A stretch of 9,228 nucleotides of DNA. Source: Solirubrobacteraceae bacterium. GTDB lineage: Bacteria > Actinomycetota > Thermoleophilia > Solirubrobacterales > Solirubrobacteraceae. The stretch covers positions 1-9,228 of the forward strand of contig JASLHP010000307.1 in assembly GCA_030149625.1 (NCBI GenBank). The letters are read 5' to 3'. This document shows, in pieces, positions 1 to 5,792 of this stretch. Numbering within the stretch: position 1 is the stretch's first letter; every line of letters starts with the position of its first letter. Below the pieces are notes generated by a model. It worked only from the letters and a program-made list of their open reading frames with translations. It made no database searches and was not told where the DNA came from. A program made the position numbers and the translations under genes.

Positions 1-239
1 AGCCTCTGCTCCGCGGCGGCCGCCGCCGCCGGCCGGCCCTCGGCGGCGTCGTTTGCACTCGTGCTCGTCGTCGAGTCGCCGAGCTCGTCGGCGAGTCGCG
101 CGAAGCCGTAGACGGCGAGCAGGTGCCGTCGCTCACGCCGCGGCAGCACGCGGCTGGCGACGGGGAAGTTCTCCGTCCGCGCTCGCGCCATCACCGCGGC
201 GGCGGCGGGGGCATCGATCGGCGCGGCGGCCGTGAGCAT
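1..239 (-). CDS. hpnC: HpnC-type squalene/phytoene synthase family protein, 5' part only (runs off left edge)
   Basis: This is the N-terminal part (79 complete codons) of a trans-isoprenyl diphosphate synthase of the squalene/phytoene synthase family. Residues 23-33 read ENFPVASRVLP, followed by HLLAVYGFARLADELGD (39-55). The ENFPV-S-LP plus YGFAR pattern is typical of HpnC, and D51-x-x-x-D55 is the first Mg-diphosphate-binding aspartate motif. In the hpnCDE route, HpnC converts presqualene diphosphate to hydroxysqualene, which HpnE reduces to squalene, the cyclase substrate. The ATG (239-237) shares one base with the cyclase stop (TGATG), so translation is probably coupled. An internal ATG at codon 17 is an alternative start. 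The segment after D55 (about residues 56-79) is Ser/Thr-rich and then Ala-rich, unlike the usual short acidic continuation. Because the gene is cut by the window edge, HpnD or another family member cannot be fully excluded. Confidence 0.85.
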   Translation of the reverse strand, partial: MLTAAAPIDAPAAAAVMARARTENFPVASRVLPRRERRHLLAVYGFARLADELGDSTTSTSANDAAEGRPAAAAAAEQR

Positions 240-2236
240 CACCCCCGTCGCTCGGCACGCTCGCCGCGAGCGTCCCTCAGGGCGTCCTCGTCGGCGTCCG
301 TCTGCAGGCAGCGCCCGAGCGCCATGATCGGGAACGTGAGCCGGTAGAGGTGGTAGTTGATGTAGTAGTCGGACGGAAAGCCCGTGCCCGTGTACTGCGG
401 CTCGTCCCAACTGCCGTCCTCGCGCTGGCTCGCCACCAGCCACGCGATCCCACGCGCCAGCGCCGACGATCGCTCGCCGACGCTGTGCAGCGCCAGCAGC
501 GCCCAGGCCGTCTGCGAGGCGGTGCTCGGGCCGCGGCCAATCCACCTGGGGTCGTCGTAGGAGCGCGGGTCCTCGCCCCACCCTCCGTCTTCGTTCTGGT
601 GGCTCTCGAGCCATGCGACCGCCCGTCGGACCGCCGGGTGCGAGGACGCGACGCCCGCGGCGATCAACCCCGGCAGCGCGGCGCCGGTGCCGTAGACGTG
701 GTTGATGCCCCAGCGTCCGAACCACGAGCCGTCTGCCTCCTGGTGCTCGAGCAGCCAGCGCACGCCGCGGCGCGCCGCGGGCGTCTCGCCGAGGCCGAGC
801 ACGCCGAGCATCTCGACCGTGTGCGCGGTCACGTCGGCGCTCGGCTCGTCGATCACCTCGCCAAAGTCGAGAAACGGCAGCTCGCGCACGAGCGCAAGGG
901 TGTTGTCGGTGTCGAACGCGGCCCAGCCGCCGTCGGAGCTCTGCATGCCTTCGACCCATCTCAGCGCTCGCCCGATCGCGCCGTCGACCGGCGCGCGCAG
1001 CGGCTGGCGCCCGGCGAGGCGGTCGAGCGCGAGGATCACCTCGGCGGTGTCGTCCACATCCGGGTAGTTGACATTCGCGAACTCGAACGCCCAGCCGCCC
1101 GGCGCGAGATCTGGACGGCGAACCGACCAGTCGCCGCGTTTGGTGACCTCCTCCCCGAGCAGCCAGCGAGCGGCGGCGAGCATCGCCGGGTGATCGTGTG
1201 CGAGACCCGCGTCGCTGAGCGCGACCATCGCCAGCGCCGTGTCCCACACCGGCGACTGGCACGCTTCCAGGCGTCGGCTTGCGCCAGCCGGCGCCCCCGG
1301 CGGCCGCGATCGCCGATCCTCGCCGCAGTCCTCGACCATGAAGCGATCGAGTCCCTCCAGGCCGCGTCTGATCACGGGATGCTCGAGCGAATAGCCGGCC
1401 AGGTGCAGCGCCATCAGCGAGTAGACCCATGGCGGCTGGATGCCGCCCCAGGAGCCATCGGCCTCCTGGCGGCGCACGATCCAGCGCTCCGCTCTCGCGA
1501 GCGCGAGCCGGCGCAGCGAGCGTAGCGGCCGGCGTTCATAGGCACGCAGCAGACGATCCAGACGCGAGAGCCATACCCTGCGCCGCGAGACGCGGCCCGC
1601 GCCGCGCAACGCCGAGTGCCCGGCCGCGGACGCCCGTTCGGCGTGCAGCTCCTCCAGCTCGAACGGCAGCGAGCGCGCTGGGCGATGCGCTTTGACGATC
1701 GACAGCGCGACGATCGTCTGCCGCGCCCAGCACGCGAAGTCGTAGACGTTGAGTGGCACCGACGCCGGCAGCAGGATCACCTCGGGCGGCAGCGCCGGCA
1801 CGCGATCCCATGACCACAGGCCGAACAGCGCGAGCCATACGTGCGTGAACACACGCGCGCGCTCGATGCCGCCTTCGCGACGGATGAACTCGGACGCCGC
1901 CCGCATGTGGCCGGCCTCGATCGAGTCGCCGGCGAGCTTCAGCGCCCAGTACGCCTCGATCGTCGTCGAGAGCTCGCCGGGGCCGCCGTGGAAGTTCGAC
2001 CAGGTGCCGTCGTCGCGCTGCTGGGAGCGGATCCACGCCGCCGTGCGCTCGCTCTCCTCGGCGCGGCGGATGCCGAGGAACTCGCGCAGGAGCATGTCCT
2101 CCGCGTCCATCGTGACGTTCGTCTGCAGCTCGCCGCGCCACCAGCCCGCGTCGCTCTGCAGGGACATCAGGTGCTCGCGCGCGTTCTCCAACGCCACCTT
2201 CGCCTCGGTGTGAGCTTCCAAGGTCAGCTGCGGCAT
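239..2236 (-). CDS. shc: Squalene-hopene cyclase
   Basis: This 665-residue protein cyclises squalene to hopene/hopanol at the inner face of the cytoplasmic membrane and is the committed step of hopanoid synthesis. The catalytic protonating motif D393-V-D395-D396-T is intact. At least six QW motifs of the form Q-x3-G-x-W are visible at residues 73-79, 257-263, 432-438, 499-505, 547-553 and 604-610. The SPVWDT block (328-333), GGIQPPW (264-270) and the C-terminal YYINYHLYR (624-632) also match the family. The length is typical. ATG 2236 is the first usable start because an in-frame TAG lies at 2248-2246. An Arg/Pro/Ala-rich insertion at about 307-321 lengthens the loop before SPVWDT. The gene follows a GT39-type transferase after 65 bp and overlaps the downstream hpnC by one base. 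The preceding AT-rich gap may give it its own promoter. The last ~20 residues are charged and poorly conserved in appearance. Confidence 0.97.
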   Translation of the reverse strand: MPQLTLEAHTEAKVALENAREHLMSLQSDAGWWRGELQTNVTMDAEDMLLREFLGIRRAEESERTAAWIRSQQRDDGTWSNFHGGPGELSTTIEAYWALKLAGDSIEAGHMRAASEFIRREGGIERARVFTHVWLALFGLWSWDRVPALPPEVILLPASVPLNVYDFACWARQTIVALSIVKAHRPARSLPFELEELHAERASAAGHSALRGAGRVSRRRVWLSRLDRLLRAYERRPLRSLRRLALARAERWIVRRQEADGSWGGIQPPWVYSLMALHLAGYSLEHPVIRRGLEGLDRFMVEDCGEDRRSRPPGAPAGASRRLEACQSPVWDTALAMVALSDAGLAHDHPAMLAAARWLLGEEVTKRGDWSVRRPDLAPGGWAFEFANVNYPDVDDTAEVILALDRLAGRQPLRAPVDGAIGRALRWVEGMQSSDGGWAAFDTDNTLALVRELPFLDFGEVIDEPSADVTAHTVEMLGVLGLGETPAARRGVRWLLEHQEADGSWFGRWGINHVYGTGAALPGLIAAGVASSHPAVRRAVAWLESHQNEDGGWGEDPRSYDDPRWIGRGPSTASQTAWALLALHSVGERSSALARGIAWLVASQREDGSWDEPQYTGTGFPSDYYINYHLYRLTFPIMALGRCLQTDADEDALRDARGERAERRG

Positions 2237-2242
2237 GCTGAA

Positions 2243-2248
2243 AACCTA
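2243..2248 (-). promoter_or_regulatory. Candidate -10 box (TAGGTT) for a leaderless shc transcript
   Basis: Read on the minus strand, TAGGTT fits the TANNNT pattern of actinobacterial -10 elements. It is separated by exactly six bases from ATG 2236, so transcription would begin at or within a base of the start codon. No convincing -35 element was found at 16-19 bases further upstream. Alternatively, the AGG inside it, eight bases before the ATG, could act as a weak ribosome-binding site on a longer mRNA. The same 6-base spacing occurs at the SDR gene in this window. Confidence 0.35.
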
Positions 2249-2253
2249 AATCT

Positions 2254-2266
2254 TTTTGATCCAAAA
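2254..2266. promoter_or_regulatory. Perfect inverted repeat TTTTG-ATC-CAAAA, candidate operator
   Basis: The 13-base sequence has exact 5-base arms around a 3-base centre and lies 18 to 30 bases upstream of the cyclase start. It would therefore overlap the -35/spacer region of the candidate promoter. Such A/T-armed palindromes can be binding sites for dimeric regulators. The arms are short, and in an AT-rich patch a chance match is possible. No regulator gene is present in the window to pair with it. Confidence 0.3.
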
Positions 2267-2301
2267 CGACAGTTGCGCATACAAGTTCTCATTTGCACCC
2301 A

Positions 2302-3894
2302 TCAAGATGACACCTGAGAGCCTGCGGGCACGAGCACCTCAGGGGTCGCGAGCGTGATCACGTGGCGGCGCAGCGTCGCCTCGGATACCCGCTGCCGGAC
2401 CGCCGAGACGAAGCGATAGACGATCAGCCCGTCGACGTCCAGGCGTGCGCGCAGCCGGAATCCCGGTGCGGGTGGCTCGCCGGCGGAGGCCCGCAGCGGC
2501 GCGTAGCCGGTCTCGTCGATCTCGCTCACGCTGACGAAGCTGCCCTCGTGCAGCCTGTGCAGGCCGGGCAGGAAGTATTCGAGCGGCGCCGACCCGAGCT
2601 CGACGGTCGTGACCACATGCGCGGGAGCCGCGACGCTGAGCGCCTTCGCGAGATCGCGCCAGTTGCCGCGCTGCAGGCGCGGGCTGAGGTCCACGTCGAG
2701 CGAGACCGCGAGGAACGCGAGCGCGATCGCCGCCGCGAGCGCGCCCCGCGGGAGCCGCGAGGAGCTCCCGCGCGCCGGCCACATCACGAGCACGGCGATC
2801 GCGGCCGTGACGGGGATCATCGCCGCGACGAGGTTGCGAGGCGCCAGATAGTCGGCGCCGAGCGCGACCAGCACGATCGGCGTCAGCGCGCCGCAGGCCG
2901 CGACCGAGACGGCGAGCAGCAACCCGCGCGCTCGGTCGTGCGCGCGCTCGCGGGCGGCTCCGCGGGCGGCTCCGGTCATGCGCCACAGACCGAGCGCGAT
3001 GCCCGCGAGGATCGGCAGCGCGACGAGCAGCTCGACGCCGTGGCCGAGCGGCGAGCCGGAGTAGCCAGTGAGGTAGTACTGGGGGATCGCCTCGAGCCTT
3101 TCCGACAGCGGCCAGTGTCCGATCCACTGCGTGCCGTGGCCGCCCTGGGCAAAGATCAGCGGCAACAGCGCCGCGCCGACGAGCGCGAGCACGGCGATCG
3201 CCGGCAGCGCCGCGCGCCGGGTGCGTCGCTCGTACACGAGCCACAGCACCATCGGGATCAGCAGGAACACCGCGAAGTAGTGCGTCGCGAGCGCGAGCGC
3301 GCCGGTCAGCGCGAACGCGGCGATGCGGCGCGGCGCCGGATCGCGGCGCGCGCGCAGGAAGCACAGCATCGCGAGCGCCGCCATCAGCACGAACAGCGCG
3401 TACGCGCGCGCCTCCTGCGAATACCACACGAACAGCGGGTTGACGGCGACGAGCGCCGCGCACGCGGCCGCCACGCCACGGCCGCGAGCGTCTTCCAGCT
3501 CACGCCCGATCGACCACGCCACCGGGACCGTGGCGATGCCCGCGAGCGCCGACGGCAGACGCAGCGCGACCTCGCCGGTCCCGAGCACGCGCGCGTCCAC
3601 CCAGGCCAGCAGGTACCAGAGCGGTGGCGTGTTCTCGGTGTGGGAGACGGAGCGCAGCGTCGCCCACAGGCTCGGGTGCAGCACGTGCACGGGCGTGAAC
3701 GCCTCGTCGTACCAGAAGCTCTGCAGGTCGAGCGTCGAAAGTCGCAAGCTCGCCGCGAGCAGCGTCAGCGCTGCCAGCGGCCACCAGCGCGCCAGCCTCG
3801 ACGCGCCCACCGCCGGGCTCGGCCGCGGCTCGCCGGCTTCCGCCACGTCGCCCGCGGCTCGCGCCCGCGGCTCGCGTCCGGCGGTCGCGCTCAT
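2302..3894 (-). CDS. GT-C glycosyltransferase, GT39/PMT_2-like integral membrane protein
   Basis: This 530-residue polytopic membrane protein resembles family-39 GT-C transferases (ArnT/PMT-like), which use polyprenyl-phosphate sugars outside the membrane. After an Ala/Arg/Pro-rich cytosolic leader come a first membrane segment (about 37-53) and the loop YDEA (62-65), whose acidic pair is the expected catalytic/metal site. TPPLWYLL (89-96) and YSQEARAYAL (158-167) are further family hallmarks. Roughly ten to eleven hydrophobic spans follow up to residue 400, then a soluble tail of about 130 residues beginning GNWRDLAKAL. The start is set at ATG 3894 because it overlaps the preceding stop as ATGA and because longer in-frame extensions give Arg-rich nonsense antisense to nothing conserved. 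The acceptor and sugar cannot be deduced. It precedes the cyclase by 65 bp. Tandem repeats occur in its leader and in a loop. Confidence 0.88.
   Translation of the reverse strand: MSATAGREPRARAAGDVAEAGEPRPSPAVGASRLARWWPLAALTLLAASLRLSTLDLQSFWYDEAFTPVHVLHPSLWATLRSVSHTENTPPLWYLLAWVDARVLGTGEVALRLPSALAGIATVPVAWSIGRELEDARGRGVAAACAALVAVNPLFVWYSQEARAYALFVLMAALAMLCFLRARRDPAPRRIAAFALTGALALATHYFAVFLLIPMVLWLVYERRTRRAALPAIAVLALVGAALLPLIFAQGGHGTQWIGHWPLSERLEAIPQYYLTGYSGSPLGHGVELLVALPILAGIALGLWRMTGAARGAARERAHDRARGLLLAVSVAACGALTPIVLVALGADYLAPRNLVAAMIPVTAAIAVLVMWPARGSSSRLPRGALAAAIALAFLAVSLDVDLSPRLQRGNWRDLAKALSVAAPAHVVTTVELGSAPLEYFLPGLHRLHEGSFVSVSEIDETGYAPLRASAGEPPAPGFRLRARLDVDGLIVYRFVSAVRQRVSEATLRRHVITLATPEVLVPAGSQVSS
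2950..2973. repeat. Perfect 12-bp tandem duplication, in frame
   Basis: GCGGGCGGCTCC occurs twice back to back. In the GT39-like protein it encodes GAARGAAR (residues 308-315), a small flexible positively charged loop between membrane spans. As a multiple of three it preserves the frame. It is probably a slippage product with little functional effect. Confidence 0.8.
3851..3876. repeat. Perfect 13-bp tandem duplication in the GT39-like leader
   Basis: CCCGCGGCTCGCG is present twice in tandem, and its core CCGCGGCTCGC appears a third time at 3823-3833. The repeat covers roughly codons 7-15 of the GT39-like gene. Thirteen is not a multiple of three, so gain or loss of one unit would separate ATG 3894 from the conserved reading frame. 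Confidence 0.8.
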
Positions 3895-4394
3895 CGTGGG
3901 CACCGTCCCTGTCCGCCGGCCCCGAAGCAGCCGTAGCGCTCGCCGGGCACGTCGTTTTCGACGTGCGCGGGCAGATACCAGCCCCCGTGGACCGTGCGCC
4001 GGCCGTCGGCGACGGGGCCCCAGATCGCCAGGCAGATCTGCGTTCGGCTTTTCGGAGCGCCCGGGCTGGTGTTGCCGCAGAGCACCTCGCGGCCCTCGTC
4101 GACGCCGAGCGTTTCCTGGTCGATCGAGATGTTGTGGTAGTCGTGTCCCGTGTAGTCGCGCCACGTCCTCAGGTCGGCGACGAGGCGATGGTTGATGCCG
4201 GCCTGGCGCACGAGGTCGTTGATCGTGGCTGTCGCGAGCACCAAGCCGACGAGCACCAGCAGCAACGTCTCGACCAAGCGCAGATCGCCGCTGCCCTTCA
4301 GCTCGACCGAGCGCGGGCGCAGCCTTGGCGGCAGCCACCGCCAGCGCCGCTCGTCCTCGGCGTTCGTCACGTCGGCTGCCGCGTGAGCGTTCAT
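3891..4394 (-). CDS. Single-pass membrane protein with four-cysteine exported domain, family unrecognised
   Basis: I do not recognise this 167-residue protein. Residues 1-40 are charged and Arg-rich, followed by one hydrophobic span at about 41-57 (VETLLLVLVGLVLATAT). The positive-inside rule places the N-terminus in the cytoplasm and the C-terminal ~107 residues outside. The outer part has Asp/His/Trp-rich stretches (TWRDYTGHDYHN, 77-88) and four cysteines, C106, C121, C156 and C165, which could form two disulfides; GPVADGRRTVHGGWYLP (126-142) looks structured. The ATG overlaps the stop of the upstream transferase (ATGA) and its own stop overlaps the start of the downstream transferase (ATGA). 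It is therefore very likely co-translated with both and may be an accessory or acceptor protein for them. Both overlaps and the biased codon use support a real gene; function is unknown. Confidence 0.8.
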   Translation of the reverse strand: MNAHAAADVTNAEDERRWRWLPPRLRPRSVELKGSGDLRLVETLLLVLVGLVLATATINDLVRQAGINHRLVADLRTWRDYTGHDYHNISIDQETLGVDEGREVLCGNTSPGAPKSRTQICLAIWGPVADGRRTVHGGWYLPAHVENDVPGERYGCFGAGGQGRCPR

Positions 4395-5779
4395 TGCACG
4401 GGCACCAACAGGGGCGAGATCTGGTGGACGACGAACAGCGCCTGCACTGCGAGCGTGGCCGCGAGCAGGCGCCGGTCGCGCGTGATCACCGCGAGCGGCA
4501 GCGGCCACAGGATGTACCACGCCAACAGCCAAGTGCTCGTGACCGAGATCGCCAACAGCGCCCAGCCCGAGGCGGCGACCCAGTCATAGCCGCGCCACGT
4601 CCGCCACAGCAGGTGAATGAGGATCAGCACGAGCCCGGCCTTGAGCAGGTCGTGATCGACGGGGAACACGCCGGGCTTGCCGAACAGGTGCGCGATCTCG
4701 ACGGCGAAGCTGTCGGTCGAGACGAACGCGGCGTCGCGATTGAGCGCCGCCACCACATCGATGCCGTGGACGCCGAACGCGGCGTAGCCGATCAGCGCGC
4801 CGAGCACGAGCGCCGCCGCGGTCCCGACGATCGGCGCGAGGCGCCTGCGCGAGAGCAACATGAACGGCAGCAGCGCCGCGACCGTCGCCTTCGTCAGCGC
4901 GCCGGCGACGATCCACGCCGCCGCGCCCGCTTCGCGGCGCGCGCTGGGCGTGCCGGCGACCGTGAGGCTGACCGCGGCCATCATCGCGAGCATCATGATC
5001 AGGTCGTTGTGCGCGCCGCCGAGCCCGTAGATCACGAACAGCGGGTTGACGCCGACGATCACGATCGCCGCGACCGGGTCGAACCCGCGGGCTCGCGCGC
5101 ACCGCCACGTGAGCGCGAGCGTGCCGGCGCTCGCGAGCAGCGCCTCGAGCTTCATGCCCCACAGGGCGCCCACCACGCCGAGCGGCGCGAGCGGGTAGGA
5201 CAGCAGCGTGTAGATCGGCCCGTAGGCGGTGGCGACCCGCAGCCAGTCGTGGCCGACGTACTCGAAGACCGGATCGCCGACGATCGCAACGGGGCCGTGC
5301 GTATACGGGTCGAGACCGTGCTCGACGCCCATGCGCGCGTAGGCGATGTAGCTAAAGACGTCGGTCGAGATCAGCACCGGTCCGGCGAACACGATCAGCT
5401 GCAGCGCCCCGATCAGCACGATCGCCCAGCGTTTGGAGACAACGGAGCCGCCAGCGCCGCTGTCGAGGGCCGCGTCGCCGCCGCGTGCTCGAATGCGCGC
5501 GGAGCGCAGGCAGAGCGCGATCAGACCGGCGTAGGCGGCGCTCGAGACGAGCAGCGCGATCAGGAAGACGCGGTAGCCGAGGCGCTCGCCGAGCCCCCCG
5601 AGCCAGCCCGCGATCTGCGGCGATTTTGGGATCAGCGGCGAAGCCCCGGCGGCCGCGTCGAGCACGATCTCGGCCGCGGCGAGGACGAGCAGCAGCCCGA
5701 GCAGCGCGGCGAGCGCCGGCGCCCACCGCTCGGAGCGGATATCGGTGGCGCGACGTTCGCTCGAGACAGCGACGCTCAC
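4391..5779 (-). CDS. MptA/MptB-like polyprenol-phosphomannose-dependent mannosyltransferase (GT-C, GT87-like)
   Basis: This 462-residue polytopic membrane protein resembles the mycobacterial alpha-1,6-mannosyltransferases MptA/MptB, which extend mannan chains from polyprenyl-phosphomannose on the outer face of the membrane. About twelve hydrophobic spans are visible. Family-like motifs are STDVFSYIAYARM (138-150, D140 the likely catalytic acid), GLDPYTHGP (155-163), W179 followed by TAYGPIY (184-190), NPLF (245-248), GGAHNDL (254-260) and WYILWPLP (421-428). The start is taken as GTG 5779, 13 bases after the aldehyde dehydrogenase stop; the frame is open further upstream to an ATG at 5977, but that part lies inside the dehydrogenase gene and is Arg/Ser-rich with no family character. 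No strong ribosome-binding site precedes GTG, so coupling to the upstream gene is likely. The 3' end overlaps the next gene as ATGA. Mannose as donor is inferred from resemblance only. Confidence 0.87.
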   Translation of the reverse strand: MSVAVSSERRATDIRSERWAPALAALLGLLLVLAAAEIVLDAAAGASPLIPKSPQIAGWLGGLGERLGYRVFLIALLVSSAAYAGLIALCLRSARIRARGGDAALDSGAGGSVVSKRWAIVLIGALQLIVFAGPVLISTDVFSYIAYARMGVEHGLDPYTHGPVAIVGDPVFEYVGHDWLRVATAYGPIYTLLSYPLAPLGVVGALWGMKLEALLASAGTLALTWRCARARGFDPVAAIVIVGVNPLFVIYGLGGAHNDLIMMLAMMAAVSLTVAGTPSARREAGAAAWIVAGALTKATVAALLPFMLLSRRRLAPIVGTAAALVLGALIGYAAFGVHGIDVVAALNRDAAFVSTDSFAVEIAHLFGKPGVFPVDHDLLKAGLVLILIHLLWRTWRGYDWVAASGWALLAISVTSTWLLAWYILWPLPLAVITRDRRLLAATLAVQALFVVHQISPLLVPVQ

Positions 5780-5792
5780 GAAGCGACGAGGC

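Larger units (their letters stand above)
2237..2301. promoter_or_regulatory. AT-rich intergenic island before the hopanoid cyclase
   Basis: This is the only sizeable gap in the minus-strand gene run. By hand count 26 of its 65 bases are G or C (40%), against roughly 70% or more around it. It holds a candidate -10 box immediately before the cyclase start and a perfect 5-3-5 inverted repeat. No U-run following a strong hairpin was seen, so a terminator for the upstream transferase is not supported. The composition fits a promoter or regulatory region for shc-hpnC. Confidence 0.55.

Noticed and set aside
198..212. GGC-rich run that might suggest a G-quadruplex or triplet repeat
   Set aside because: It is simply the alanine/proline codons near the start of hpnC in a high-GC genome.
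350..1525. Plus-strand open frame of 391 codons
   Set aside because: Antisense to squalene-hopene cyclase, whose motifs are intact; no family signal of its own.
2362..3936. Plus-strand open frame of 524 codons
   Set aside because: Extremely Arg/Gln/His-rich with no domain character and fully antisense to the GT39-like transferase; a high-GC shadow.
3895..4338. Upstream extension of the GT39-like gene to an ATG at 4338
   Set aside because: The extra 148 residues are Arg/Pro-rich and overlap the small membrane protein in another frame; the ATGA joint at 3894 is the better start.
4395..4532. Upstream extension of the four-cysteine protein to a start at 4532
   Set aside because: It overlaps the conserved C-terminus of the MptA-like gene; ATG 4394 sits in an ATGA overlap.
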